A stretch of 64,000 bases of DNA, from the NCBI RefSeq assembly GCF_031157275.1, contig NZ_JAVIFW010000002.1, positions 620,001 to 684,000 on the forward strand. Reading direction: 5' to 3'. Positions 42,009 to 50,654 of this stretch are shown piece by piece; positions within the stretch are counted from its first letter, which is position 1; each line of letters starts with the position of its first letter. The stretch comes from Streptomyces sp. LHD-70 (lineage in GTDB: Bacteria > Actinomycetota > Actinomycetes > Streptomycetales > Streptomycetaceae). The position numbers were made by a program, and so were the translations under genes. The notes under the pieces are model-generated. The model did not search any database, had not been told where the DNA came from, and worked only from the letters and a program-made list of their open reading frames with translations.

Positions 42009-42611
42009 TCAGTCGGCCAGGTGGACAGCGAACAGGTCCTTGGCCTCGGGGAGTTCGACATCCCCCGGGTCCTTCGGGTCAATCTCCCAGTCCCCGCTGC
42101 CGTCACAACGGAACTTCACTTCCTTCGACGGCTCGACATCCACGTCGATGGTGCAGCGGGGTTCGATCACCGCTGTCGCTCCGGCCTTGGCGCGGATGTT
42201 TTCCGTACCGGGAATCAGAGAGTCGCCGACGGTGTAATTGGTCTCCACTCGGGCCTCGAAGGAGGGGAATCCGTTCAGAGATCCGGTGTTGAGGCTCGTG
42301 ACTGTCGCGTTGTTCGCCGCCGCCAGGTCGATGGCCGCCGCCCGGCCATCACCGAGGAACTCCTCGCCGCTCAGCCAATCCTCCCAGTCTCCGGATTCGA
42401 GACCGTCCAGAAACCGGTCCGTCAGCTCGTCCCGCACTTCCTGGGCAGCAGCGAGTGCCGCCGCATCAGCAGCGGATTGTGCTCCGTTGCGTGCCACCGC
42501 CCCTTTGGCGAAGACGAAGAACAGGAACGCAACGAAAAGCAGCATCCCGACCAGCCATACGTACAGCGGAATGGCCGAGCCGCGATCATCGCCGAGGTGG
42601 GCGTGTGTCAG
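42009..42611 (-). CDS. TadG-like pilus assembly protein with no standard start codon
   Basis: About 200 residues. DDRGSAIPLYVWLVGMLLFV then AFLFFVFAKGAVARNGAQ is the typical N-terminal helix of TadE/TadG-like proteins, followed by SAADAAALAAAQEVRDEL. The extracellular part is acidic, with cysteines in PRCTIDVDV and FRCDGSG. No ATG, GTG or TTG is in frame ahead of the helix. The best candidate is CTG 42611, which overlaps the TGA of the pilin gene (42608-42610), or internal entry by translational coupling. The first in-frame ATG (42545) would delete half the membrane helix. Confidence 0.72.
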   Translation of the reverse strand: MTHAHLGDDRGSAIPLYVWLVGMLLFVAFLFFVFAKGAVARNGAQSAADAAALAAAQEVRDELTDRFLDGLESGDWEDWLSGEEFLGDGRAAAIDLAAANNATVTSLNTGSLNGFPSFEARVETNYTVGDSLIPGTENIRAKAGATAVIEPRCTIDVDVEPSKEVKFRCDGSGDWEIDPKDPGDVELPEAKDLFAVHLAD

Positions 42612-42808
42612 TCGCCGGTGATGGAGGCGACGGCGTCGTCGATCGCCGAAGAGATCGTCTCGTCCAACCCCAACCCCATAACCGCAGTAACAATCGCCGC
42701 GATCAGAATCAACAGCCCCGCATACTCGACGAACCCCGCCCCCGCGTCGGACGTCCTGCCGCGCATCCGCGCGATGACCGCGCTCTTCCAGGTGCGGATC
42801 CTCGACAT
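42608..42808 (-). CDS. Flp-type pilin (DUF4244)
   Basis: Prepilin of 66 residues. A basic leader (MSRIRTWKSAVIARMRGRTS) precedes DAG-AGFVEYAGLLILIAAI, in which cleavage after the glycine leaves the pilin glutamate at +5 and tyrosine at +6, the Flp rule. The hydrophobic helix LLILIAAIVTAVMG forms the filament core, and the short tail is ETISSAIDDAVASITGD. ATG 42808 follows GGGGAAAG. The prepilin peptidase at 23958 is the probable processing enzyme. It is separated from tadC by a 237-base gap, so it may have its own promoter for abundant expression. Confidence 0.88.
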   Translation of the reverse strand: MSRIRTWKSAVIARMRGRTSDAGAGFVEYAGLLILIAAIVTAVMGLGLDETISSAIDDAVASITGD

Positions 42809-43045
42809 GGCTTTCCCCTCCGGCCCCTCGGGCCCACTTCGCCCGTACAGGAGAAACGTACGCCGAAAACCGGCGTTTTCCAGAGGGGCCCTTGGGCCAA
42901 CTCCGGTCACGGGTGTGTGCCGTTGGCTTCATCGCGGCCCCCTCCCCCGGATCCGCCTCGCAGAGACGACGCTCGGCAAGACTGTCGCACAACACGTTGC
43001 AACCGCGAAGTGGGTCCCCGGAGTTGATGCCGATTCGAGACACGC
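42809..43045 (-). other. Pilin leader region
   Basis: Between tadC and the pilin. It has ACGCCG/CGGCGT with loop AAAAC (42860-42876), possibly an attenuator or processing site that separates pilin mRNA from the upstream operon. A CGCACAACACGTTGCAACCGC stretch (42983-43003) contains near-dyad GTTG/CAAC elements. No gene. Confidence 0.45.
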
Positions 43046-43936
43046 TCAGCCTCCCAGGATCGTGCCGAAGTCGGTGTCCGAGCCGAGGAACATTCCGCAA
43101 ACAATCAGGATCAGCGTCGCCGGGACCATGAAGATCAGGGTGACCAACGTCGTCTTGGGTACGGTTTTGGCCGCGCGGCGGCGGGCGTTCTGGGCGTCGG
43201 TGCGGCGCATGTCGGCCGCGATCTGGATCAGCGTCTCGGCGATCGGGGCGCCGAGTTCCTCGCCCTGCTGGAGGGCCGTGACGAACTGGCTGACCTGTTC
43301 GCTGGTGTTGCGTCTGCGCAGTTCCTCGAAGGCCTGGCGGCGGGAGACGCCCATGTCCATCTGGCGGAGCGTGATGGAGAGTTCGTCCGCCCAGGGCCCT
43401 TCGTACCGGTCCGCGACCCGTTCCAGGGCCTGGCGGAAGCCGAGGCCTGCGGAGACGACGACGGCGAGTACGTCGAGAAAGTCCGGAAGTATGCGTTCGA
43501 TCTGGTCCTTGCGGTCACGGACCGCCTGCCAGATCAGGGCGTCCGCGGCGAACAGGCCGAAGGCGAGCGCGCAGAAGCCGAGGAGCGGCACCCCGTTCAC
43601 GAAGAGCGAGAACGCGCAGACCGCGCCGAAGATCCCGTAGACGGCGCGGCGGGCCGCGTACCGGTCGACCGTCAGGCCGTTCGGGTTGCCCGCCTGGTCG
43701 ATCTTGCGGCGCTTGGTGTCGACCCGCTTGGGGCCCATGAGGCGGAGCACGGCGGGCGCGAACCGCATGCCCAGGCGGTCCACCGCCGAGTCCGCGACCG
43801 AGACCCGGGACGAGCCGACCTCGAGGGCGAGCGCCAGGTCGTCGGGGAGTTTCGTCTCCGAGCGGTACATGCGTACGCCGAGGAAGACGCCCAGGACGGA
43901 CAGGGCGAACAGGCCGGCCAACAGGAGTGCCCACAC
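43046..43936 (-). CDS. tadC: Tad pilus inner-membrane protein TadC
   Basis: Type II secretion F-domain protein of 296 residues. One N-terminal membrane helix, then a cytoplasmic segment, two helices (about 98-140), the F domain (LPDFLDVLAVVVSAGLGFRQALERV, then EELRRRNTSEQVSQFVTALQQG and LGAPIAETLIQIA) and a final helix (LIFMVPATLILIVCGMFL). With TadB it forms the platform that transmits ATPase motion to the pilus. GTG 43936. It starts 13 bases after the tadB stop. Confidence 0.9.
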   Translation of the reverse strand: MWALLLAGLFALSVLGVFLGVRMYRSETKLPDDLALALEVGSSRVSVADSAVDRLGMRFAPAVLRLMGPKRVDTKRRKIDQAGNPNGLTVDRYAARRAVYGIFGAVCAFSLFVNGVPLLGFCALAFGLFAADALIWQAVRDRKDQIERILPDFLDVLAVVVSAGLGFRQALERVADRYEGPWADELSITLRQMDMGVSRRQAFEELRRRNTSEQVSQFVTALQQGEELGAPIAETLIQIAADMRRTDAQNARRRAAKTVPKTTLVTLIFMVPATLILIVCGMFLGSDTDFGTILGG

Positions 43937-43949
43937 GTCTACTCAGCCC

Positions 43950-44885
43950 TCACACTTCGATCTTGCCGAGGCGGCGGATGACGACGAACCCGGCCGCGTA
44001 CAGGCCCAGGGAGACCAGGATCAGGATCTGCCCGAGCGGCGATCCGGTCACCTTGGCGAGGGCGCCGTCGTTCATGGCGTTCAGCATCAGCATGGCGCCG
44101 ATGCCGAGGCACGGGATGGTGAACGCGGTGGCGTTGACCTCGGAGAGCATCGTGCGGACCTCGCGCCGGGTCTCCTTGCGCTCCTCCAGGGTCTGGGTGA
44201 GGTTGCGCAGGCTGTCGACGATGGTGCCGCCCGCCTTGTTGGAGAGGATCAGGGTGGTCACGAGGACGCTGAGTTCGCGGGAGGGCAGCCGCTCCGCCAG
44301 CTCGCCGAGCGCGTCGTCGATGGAGCGGCCCACCGCCAGCTGGTTGGAGACGACCGTCAGCTCCTCGCCCGCCGGGGCCTCCAGCTCCTCCGCGGCCATG
44401 GCGAGCGAGGTGCGCAGGGCCAGGCCCGCCGAGGTGCCGTTGGCGAGCAGCCGGGCCAGGTCGGGAAGCTGGTTGATGAAGGCCTCGATGCGCTTCTGGT
44501 GCTGCCAGTTGAGGAACGCGTTGGCCCCGGCCACGGCCGCCACCGCGGCGATCGGGCCGAAGAACGGGGCCAGGAGCGCGCCCGCGATCAGCCAGAGCGC
44601 GATCGCTCCGGCCAGGAGGTAGACGAAGAACTCGCCGGGCGTGACGTCGAGTCCGGTGGCCGACAGTCTCTGTTGGATGCGGCGGCCCACTCGGGTGCCG
44701 CGCAGCCGCCGGTCGACGGTGGTGAAGCGCCGCTGCCGGCCGAGCGGCAGCGGCCCGTCGTCGGTGAGCCGGTCGACGAGCGCCTGCCGCTGCGCCTTTC
44801 CGGAGGCGTACGCGTGGACTCCCGCGACGGCGAGCACTCCGCACAGCAGGGTGGCGCCGAGGACGAGGAGCGTGAGGCTGCTCAT
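43950..44885 (-). CDS. tadB: Tad pilus inner-membrane protein TadB
   Basis: Type II secretion F-domain protein of 311 residues. Helices lie at about 2-28, 85-125 and the C-terminus. The F domain carries LPDLARLLANGTSAGLALRTSL and LPSRELSVLVTTLILSNKAGGTIVDSL. Its ATG overlaps the end of the TadA gene in an ATGA, so the two are translationally coupled and stoichiometric. Partner of TadC. Confidence 0.92.
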   Translation of the reverse strand: MSSLTLLVLGATLLCGVLAVAGVHAYASGKAQRQALVDRLTDDGPLPLGRQRRFTTVDRRLRGTRVGRRIQQRLSATGLDVTPGEFFVYLLAGAIALWLIAGALLAPFFGPIAAVAAVAGANAFLNWQHQKRIEAFINQLPDLARLLANGTSAGLALRTSLAMAAEELEAPAGEELTVVSNQLAVGRSIDDALGELAERLPSRELSVLVTTLILSNKAGGTIVDSLRNLTQTLEERKETRREVRTMLSEVNATAFTIPCLGIGAMLMLNAMNDGALAKVTGSPLGQILILVSLGLYAAGFVVIRRLGKIEV

Positions 44886-46225
44886 ATGCCGCTTCCCTCC
44901 CCGGAGTTGAGTACGTCGACGCCGTCGATCACCCCGTACGAGGGCGGGATCGGCTCGGCCGCGAGGTAGAGGCGGTCGGCGACGCGGCGGGGCAGGGGCA
45001 GGTGCTCGAAGGCGCCGCGGACGATCCGGTCGGAGCCGATCGGGGCCGGGGAGAAGCGGGCCACCGGCACGGTCCTGAAGGGCTCGCGACCGTACGAGAC
45101 GAGCAGCGAGATCTCGGTGATCTTGCGGGAGCCGTCGGCGAAGCGGGTCAGCTGGGCGACCACGTCGACCGCCGAGTTGATCTGGTCGCGCAGCGCATCG
45201 AACGGCACGTCCACGTTGGACATCGAGCCGAGGGTCTGCAGCCGCATCAGGGCGTCCGCGGCGGAGTTGGCGTGCACGGTGGCGAGGGAGCCGTCGTGTC
45301 CGGTGGACATGGCCTGGAGCATGTCGAGGGTCTCGCCGCCGCGGACCTCGCCGACGATGATCCGGTCGGGCCGCATGCGCAGGCTGTTGCGGACCAGGTC
45401 GCGGATGGTGATCTGGCCCTTGCCCTCGACGTTCGGCGGGCGGGATTCGAGGCTGATGACGTGGGCCTGCTGGAGCCTGAGTTCCGCCGAGTCCTCGATG
45501 GTGATGATGCGTTCGTGCTCGGGGATCAGCGCCGAGAGGGCGTTGAGGAGCGTGGTCTTGCCGGTGCCCGTGCCGCCCGCGACGATCACGTTGAAGCGGG
45601 CCCGTACGAAACTGCTCAGCAGCATCAGCATCTGCTGGTCGAGGGTGCCGAGGTCGATCAGCTCGCTGAGCTTGTACGCGCGGGGGAAGCGGCGGATCGT
45701 CAGGGTGGGGCCGGTCAGGCTGAGCGGCGGGATGATCACGTTGACGCGCTCGCCGGAGGGCAGGCGGGCGTCGACCATCGGCGTGGACTCGTCCACGCGG
45801 CGGTTCACGGTGGAGACGATCCGCTCGATGGTCTGCATCAGCTGCTCCTGCGAGGCGAAGCGGAGCGGGAGTTGCTCGACCCGGCCGGAGCGCTCGACGA
45901 AGATCGCGTCGGGGCCGTTGACCATGATCTCGGTGATCGAGGCGTCCTCCAGGAGCGGTTCGAGCACGCCGAGCCCGAGCGCCTCGTCGACGACCCGGCG
46001 GATCAGCTGGGAGCGCTGCACGGTCGACAGGACCGGGCCCTCGCGGCTGATGATGTGGCCGAGTACGCGCTCCAGGCGGGCGCGGCGCTCGGCGGCGGCG
46101 AGGCCCGACATCTCGGCGAGGTCGATCTCCTCCAGGAGCTTCGACCGGTACGCGGCGACGATGTGGTCGTCCTCGTGGCCGGGCCCGACCTCCTCGGGCG
46201 GGGCCATACGGGACCTCAGGCTCAT
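44882..46225 (-). CDS. tadA: Tad pilus ATPase TadA (CpaF)
   Basis: Hexameric secretion ATPase of 447 residues that powers Flp pilus assembly. The N-terminal domain precedes EIMVNGPDAIFVERSGRVEQ. Walker A is GGTGTGKTT (217-225), followed by IITIEDSAELRL, the Asp/Glu box, and Walker B in RMRPDRIIVGEVRGGE with ATVHANSAADAL. ATG 46225 is followed upstream by a tandem repeat array rather than a clear promoter. It heads the tadA-tadB-tadC block. Confidence 0.95.
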   Translation of the reverse strand: MSLRSRMAPPEEVGPGHEDDHIVAAYRSKLLEEIDLAEMSGLAAAERRARLERVLGHIISREGPVLSTVQRSQLIRRVVDEALGLGVLEPLLEDASITEIMVNGPDAIFVERSGRVEQLPLRFASQEQLMQTIERIVSTVNRRVDESTPMVDARLPSGERVNVIIPPLSLTGPTLTIRRFPRAYKLSELIDLGTLDQQMLMLLSSFVRARFNVIVAGGTGTGKTTLLNALSALIPEHERIITIEDSAELRLQQAHVISLESRPPNVEGKGQITIRDLVRNSLRMRPDRIIVGEVRGGETLDMLQAMSTGHDGSLATVHANSAADALMRLQTLGSMSNVDVPFDALRDQINSAVDVVAQLTRFADGSRKITEISLLVSYGREPFRTVPVARFSPAPIGSDRIVRGAFEHLPLPRRVADRLYLAAEPIPPSYGVIDGVDVLNSGEGSGI

Positions 46226-46231
46226 CGCGTA

Positions 46232-46345
46232 CTCACTCCTCTCGCTCCTCGCTCACTGCTGCTCAGTCCTCGCTCACTGTTCAGTCCTCGCTCACTGCTG
46301 CTCAGTCCTCGCTCACGGCGGCTCAGTCCTCGTTCAGTCCTCGTC
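46232..46345. repeat. Tandem repeat array carrying copies of the tadE 3' end
   Basis: Units of about 21 bases of the form GCTGCTCAGTCCTCGCTCAC recur with variation between tadA and tadE. On the minus strand each unit contains GAGGACTGA, the last codons and stop of the tadE gene (which ends at 46334), so the array looks like repeated duplication of that gene end. Confidence 0.8.
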
Positions 46346-46729
46346 GGCGGGCATGGTCACGGTGCGGGTCGCGGTCCAGCCCAGGTCGACGAACGGGATC
46401 AGGGTCGGGATGTCCACGGTCACCTCGGCGGTCACGAGCTCGGCTCCGCCCACGGCGACCTGCGGCTCGTACCAGGCGCTCATCGCGGCATCCGCGGCGC
46501 TCTGCCCGGCGCCGGGCTCCAGGGACTCGGCGCGCGCGGCGGCCCGTGCGCCGGATCCGGCCTGCTGGAACGAGTAGCCGACCAGGCCGAGTTGGATCAC
46601 CGCGAGGCCGACGAGCAGCAGGGTGGGCAGGAAGCCGGTGAATTCGAGGAGGATCGAGCCGCGGTCGTCGCGGGCCCGTTCCCGTACGGCCGACGGGAGC
46701 CGCCCTCGTATCGCTGGGAGGGTTCTCAC
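46334..46729 (-). CDS. TadE-like pilus assembly protein
   Basis: Protein of 131 residues. Basic start, then DDRGSILLEFTGFLPTLLLV, the TadE motif with a glutamate inside a hydrophobic helix, and a short extracellular domain ending DLGWTATRTVTMPADED. TadE-like pseudopilins act in pilus assembly. GTG 46729 overlaps the stop of the preceding CpaE-TadE fusion (GAGTGA), so translation is coupled. It pairs with the TadE domain at the end of that fusion. Confidence 0.88.
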   Translation of the reverse strand: MRTLPAIRGRLPSAVRERARDDRGSILLEFTGFLPTLLLVGLAVIQLGLVGYSFQQAGSGARAAARAESLEPGAGQSAADAAMSAWYEPQVAVGGAELVTAEVTVDIPTLIPFVDLGWTATRTVTMPADED

Positions 46730-48483
46730 TCCGCTCCCTCCTGCGCCGCCCCCGCGTCCCCGCTCACGTGCCAGCCGGCGTCGAAGCCGGGGAGGAACAG
46801 CGGGACGTCGACCTCGACATGGGCCTGGTAGACGCCGCCCGCCGAGCCGCAGGACGGGGTGAAGCCGCCCTCCCAGGCGCTCGGCAGGTGGGCTCGGGCG
46901 GCCTCGGCGCAGGCGCTCGCCGGGTCGTCCCCGCGTACGGCCGCGACGGCTCCGGCGCGGGCGCCCTCGTCCGCGGCGTTCCCGGCGAGGGACCAGGTGT
47001 AGCCGAAGAGGACGCACTGCCAGAGGATCGCGACGACGGCGAGGATCAGCGGGGCGAGGCCCGCGAACTCCAGGGTGGCGGCGCCCTTGTCGTCGAAGCA
47101 CCGGCTGCCGTCGGAGGACCGGCTGCCGTCGGAGGACCGGCTGCCGTCGGAGGACCGGCTGCCGTCGGAGGTCCGGCTGCCGTCGGAGGAGCGGGTGCCG
47201 TTGGAGGAGCGGCTGTCGTCGGCGGTCCGGCGGCGGAACGGGCCGAGCGCGCCGCGGTCGCCCTGGAAGCGGGTCAGCGCCTTGCGGCCGGAGGACGGGC
47301 CGGGCTCGGACGCGCCCGCGAGCAGGCCGAGTTCGGCGGCGAGGCCCCACAGGGCCTGTCGTACGGTGCTGCGGCCGTCGAGGTCCTGCATCCGGCCCGC
47401 GTCGACGGCGGCCTGGAGTTCCTTGTACTGGGACGGGATGACGGTCCGGGCGACGCGGGTGCCGGTGATGCGCTCGACGAGGGGCGGCTGAATCTCAGTG
47501 AGGCGCGCGTTCCGGTTGACCACGGTGAGGGTCTCCTCGGCCTTGCGGATCTGCAGCCGGTCCCACATCCGCACCATGCGCTTCGCGGCCCGTACGGCGA
47601 CGACGTCGGGGGTGACGACGAGCAGGGCGCGGTCGGCCATCTCGACGGCGGCGGCGTTGGCGCCGTTCATCTGGGTGCCGCAGTCGACGATCACGACCTC
47701 GTACCTGCCCCGCAGGGCGCCGATCACCTGGCGGGCGACCCGGTCGGTGACCTCCTCGCCGCGTTCGCCCTCGGCGGGCGCGAGCAGCAGGCCGAGTCCG
47801 GTGGGGTGGCTGAACACGGCGTCCTGGAGCACGCGGGTGCCGATCTCCCCGATCCCGGCGAGGTCGACCACGGACCGCCGGAACTGCACATCCAGGTACG
47901 AGGCGACGTCCCCGGACTGCAGGTCCAGGTCGAGCAGGGCGACGCTGCGGCCGGACGCGCGGGCGGCGAGGGCGAGTTGGACGGCGGTGAGGGTGGCGCC
48001 GACGCCGCCCTTGGCTCCGGTGACCGTGACGACGGTGCCGCCGGGGCCGCCGCTCGCCTCCTGCCCCCCGGCGAGGTGCCGCCGTACGCCGTGCGACCAG
48101 GACGCGGCGCTCTGCACGCGGGCCGCCAACTCCTCGTATCCGAGGGGTAGTCCGACGAGGCCGCGGGCGCCCGCGTCCATGGCGGCGGAGAACAGCCCGG
48201 CGCTGGCGTCGCTGGTGATGAGGACGACGCCCACGGCGGGGAAGCGGAGGGCGACCTCCCGGATGAGGTCGAGGGCGGGTACGGGGCCGATGCGCTCGTG
48301 GACCAGGACGACCTCCGGCAGCTCGTCGAGCGACTCGGCGGCGAGCTGCGCGAGGGTGTCGAGCAGCGCGGTCGAGTCGGTGACGGGCAGCGCGGGCTCC
48401 GCGTCGGGGAGCTGGCCGATCAGGGACGTCAGGGAGCGCGCGGCGTCCGCGTCCCCGATGGCCGGGAGGATTCTGGTGGTCAC
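46726..48483 (-). CDS. CpaE/TadZ ATPase fused to a TadE-like domain
   Basis: Protein of 585 residues joining three parts. Residues ~1-130 resemble a receiver domain, and ~150-395 are a ParA/MinD ATPase (TGAKGGVGATLTAVQL at 155-170, LLDLDLQSGDV, YEVVIVDCGT) whose Walker A keeps K158 but has Ala163 for the second lysine, as in TadZ-type localisers. A linker (~420-463) of SRSSDG hexapeptides follows. Residues ~464-585 are a TadE-like domain, KGAATLEFAGLAPLILAVVA, with an extracellular part. CpaE is normally soluble and separate. GTG 48483. Either a real fusion or two genes joined by repeat expansion. Confidence 0.85.
   Translation of the reverse strand: MTTRILPAIGDADAARSLTSLIGQLPDAEPALPVTDSTALLDTLAQLAAESLDELPEVVLVHERIGPVPALDLIREVALRFPAVGVVLITSDASAGLFSAAMDAGARGLVGLPLGYEELAARVQSAASWSHGVRRHLAGGQEASGGPGGTVVTVTGAKGGVGATLTAVQLALAARASGRSVALLDLDLQSGDVASYLDVQFRRSVVDLAGIGEIGTRVLQDAVFSHPTGLGLLLAPAEGERGEEVTDRVARQVIGALRGRYEVVIVDCGTQMNGANAAAVEMADRALLVVTPDVVAVRAAKRMVRMWDRLQIRKAEETLTVVNRNARLTEIQPPLVERITGTRVARTVIPSQYKELQAAVDAGRMQDLDGRSTVRQALWGLAAELGLLAGASEPGPSSGRKALTRFQGDRGALGPFRRRTADDSRSSNGTRSSDGSRTSDGSRSSDGSRSSDGSRSSDGSRCFDDKGAATLEFAGLAPLILAVVAILWQCVLFGYTWSLAGNAADEGARAGAVAAVRGDDPASACAEAARAHLPSAWEGGFTPSCGSAGGVYQAHVEVDVPLFLPGFDAGWHVSGDAGAAQEGAE
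47100..47220. repeat. 18-bp tandem repeats coding the SRSSDG linker
   Basis: CGGCTGCCGTCGGAGGAC-type units recur six to seven times in frame and code the hexapeptide linker between the CpaE and TadE parts. The first units are nearly identical and the later ones have drifted. Confidence 0.95.
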
Positions 48484-48491
48484 GGGTGCCC

Positions 48492-49211
48492 TCACTTGTC
48501 CTCGTCGAGGGTGTAGCTCCGGTCGTCGGCCGACACGGGGGTCTCGGCTCCGCCGCCGACCAGGGCGAGACGTACGTGGGTGGCGAACGACTCGGCGTAG
48601 GCGACGCGTTGGGCGTCGGCGGTGTTCAGGGCGAAGGTGATCGGCACGGCCTCGGTCTCGGAGCTGCGCGTGCGGGCGCTGTTCTCGGAGTCCCGCGGCT
48701 CCAGGGCGGTGAGCTTGCCGACGTCGACGACCTTGGCGTTCTCGACGATGACCTTCGACTGGTCCTTCTGGCCCTGCTGTTCGCCCTGGAACGTGGCGAA
48801 GATGTTGACGGTCGAGCCGGGGGTGATCTTCCCGGCGACGCCGGTGGCCGCGTCGATCATGATGGCGATCTCCTGCTCGCCCTCCCCGACGGCGGGCCGG
48901 TCCACGATCATGTCGCTCTGCAGCAGCGAGCCCTTGCGGAGCTGGGTGACGGCGATCTTCCCGCGGAGCTCGTCGAGGTCGGTGACGGCGTTCTCGGACA
49001 GCCACCGCTCGGGCATCTCGATCTTCTCGAACTGGCCCGCGCTGAGCGGCTTGTAGGGCGCTATGTCGCTCTTCAGCCGGTACGCGGAGACCTCGGGCCC
49101 CACCTTGGAGTTCACGTCGCGGATCACCGTGAACACGCCGGCGAAGGCGCCGAGGGCGCACAGGACCGACAGGAGCAGGAGTATGACGCCGCGGCGCTGG
49201 CGAGAGTTCAT
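48492..49211 (-). CDS. cpaB: Flp pilus assembly protein CpaB (RcpC)
   Basis: Protein of 239 residues. A membrane anchor (about 8-30, GVILLLLSVLCALGAFAGVF) precedes the SAF domain, with the conserved IAPYKPLSAGQFEKIEMPERWL and GKIAVTQLRKGSLLQSDMI, then a C-terminal domain with ITPGSTVNIFATFQG. CpaB/RcpC proteins sit in the envelope and shape pilin secretion. It is the first recognisable gene of the pilus operon and ends nine bases before the CpaE-TadE fusion. Confidence 0.9.
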   Translation of the reverse strand: MNSRQRRGVILLLLSVLCALGAFAGVFTVIRDVNSKVGPEVSAYRLKSDIAPYKPLSAGQFEKIEMPERWLSENAVTDLDELRGKIAVTQLRKGSLLQSDMIVDRPAVGEGEQEIAIMIDAATGVAGKITPGSTVNIFATFQGEQQGQKDQSKVIVENAKVVDVGKLTALEPRDSENSARTRSSETEAVPITFALNTADAQRVAYAESFATHVRLALVGGGAETPVSADDRSYTLDEDK

Positions 49212-49308
49212 GGGGCGAACTACCTCGATCGAGAACGGGTACGGACGGGGCGGACGAGGGCGGGGCGGACGAGGGCGGGGCGGGCGGCTCAGGGAACGGC
49301 GGCTGGAC

Positions 49309-50262
49309 TCAAGGGCCTATGGCCCTTCTCGCCCGGGCGGGCCCGGGGGCGAGCACCCGCGTGTCCCCGGCGGCCAGTTCACGGCCTTCGGCCGCCGGGT
49401 GCGGACGACCGCGCTGCTCGCGGGGCAGCAGCGGTGCGGTGCAGAAACCGCAGCGGTCGCCGATCAGGTCGAGCCCGCACCAGTGGCAGTCCTCGCGCTT
49501 CACGGACGACACCAGCTGGTAGAGCATTGTGATGTCGGGGATGGCGGCGGCGAACTCGACGAGCTTGCCGGTGGCCCACCAGCGCCCCGACTCGGCGGGC
49601 AGCGGCGCCTCGGCCACGCCCTGCACCTTCCAGGCGGGCGCGAGCCGGGCGGTGACCCAGTCGGAGTTCAGCTGGCCGCGGGCGATGAGGAGCTGCGTAC
49701 CGAATCCGGGGCCCTGGAGCAGGGTCGGCCCCTGGACGGCGGCGTTGCCTCCGCTGACCTTGACCAGCTGGGGCGCGGGGGTGGCGAGCACCGCGAACTG
49801 GGAGCCGGGGACCCAGGACTTGGCGTGCGAGGTGAGGCTGACGGGGACCCGGTCGAGCTTGGCGACGGAGCCGAGGAGGGCGCCCGCGTAGATGTAGTGC
49901 GACAGGAGCCGGGCGGCGGAGGCGAGCACGCCGGGGCTGAAGTCGCAGAGCGCGAGCTGGCGCAGCTGCAGGGCGAGCGTGGCGAGGCCGAGCGGCGGCA
50001 GGTCCAGGCGGAGCAGCGCGATCCGGTCGGACTCCAGGAGGGCGCGCGCGGAGTACAGCCGGTGCACGGTGCGGTCGGGGAGCGACGCGGGGTACAGGAC
50101 GATCACATACCCGTGCTGGTCGAGCAGGGTCTGCAGTTCGGCGAGCGTGTGCTCAACGGTGTGGTCGCGGCCGGGTGGTTGGAGCACGGCGGCGGGCGGC
50201 GTCTGCCGGTCGGGCGGCGGCAGCACGAGGTCCGCACTGGTGACGGCTATCGCGGTCGGCAC
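49309..50262 (-). CDS. Conserved actinobacterial protein with C-terminal zinc ribbon
   Basis: About 317 residues. The N-terminal ~270 residues read as a mixed alpha/beta domain with no family I can name (DLVLPPPDRQTPPAAVLQPP near the start, HGYVIVLYPASLPDRTVHRLY). Near the C-terminus CHWCGLDLIGDRCGFC (two CxxC pairs) is a zinc ribbon. The start is uncertain: GTG 50262 gives VPTAIAVTSADL, while GTG 50280 and ATG 50307 are alternatives. It is upstream of cpaB on the same strand (97-base gap) and may belong to the pilus locus. Confidence 0.7.
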   Translation of the reverse strand: MPTAIAVTSADLVLPPPDRQTPPAAVLQPPGRDHTVEHTLAELQTLLDQHGYVIVLYPASLPDRTVHRLYSARALLESDRIALLRLDLPPLGLATLALQLRQLALCDFSPGVLASAARLLSHYIYAGALLGSVAKLDRVPVSLTSHAKSWVPGSQFAVLATPAPQLVKVSGGNAAVQGPTLLQGPGFGTQLLIARGQLNSDWVTARLAPAWKVQGVAEAPLPAESGRWWATGKLVEFAAAIPDITMLYQLVSSVKREDCHWCGLDLIGDRCGFCTAPLLPREQRGRPHPAAEGRELAAGDTRVLAPGPARARRAIGP

Positions 50263-50654
50263 TTCCCCACACCCCCACACCCCGTTCACTTCGGCAGATG
50301 CGGCCATCGTCCGCGTCTGCACCATATCCAGCAAGCAGCGCCTTCAACACTGGATCGCCCCTCGATCGTGAGGGCTCGGTCAGGTGCGGGGCGCGCGAGG
50401 GGGCGAGGTTCACCAGCGGCGGGAGTTACCGCGAGTCAGACCCGAAATTCCCCGCGCGGCAGCCGAATTGGCCCGTGTGCGCGTGATGGACGTCTCATCC
50501 TCGGCGCCGACCGCGGCGACCTGGGCGCATACGGAAACTGCATCAGAGATGCGGAGGAGCGGCTTGCGGGGCGGGTGGGGGGTCTATGTAATTCCCGGTG
50601 TCTGTTTGCACGCTACGCGCACTGACCAGCGCGTATGAGCCATAAGGCGGGGGA
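50263..50654. other. 392-base intergenic region
   Basis: Divergent promoters for the zinc-ribbon gene and the MFS exporter. TACGCGC-N8-GCGCGTA (50614-50635), 20 bases before the MFS start, is a perfect 7-bp dyad and a likely repressor site. No coding sequence is convincing here. Confidence 0.6.

Noticed and set aside
42860..42880. Rho-independent terminator on the plus strand
   Set aside because: A 6-bp stem followed by TTTT could qualify, but there is no plus-strand gene upstream to terminate; it is more likely a leader structure for the pilin.
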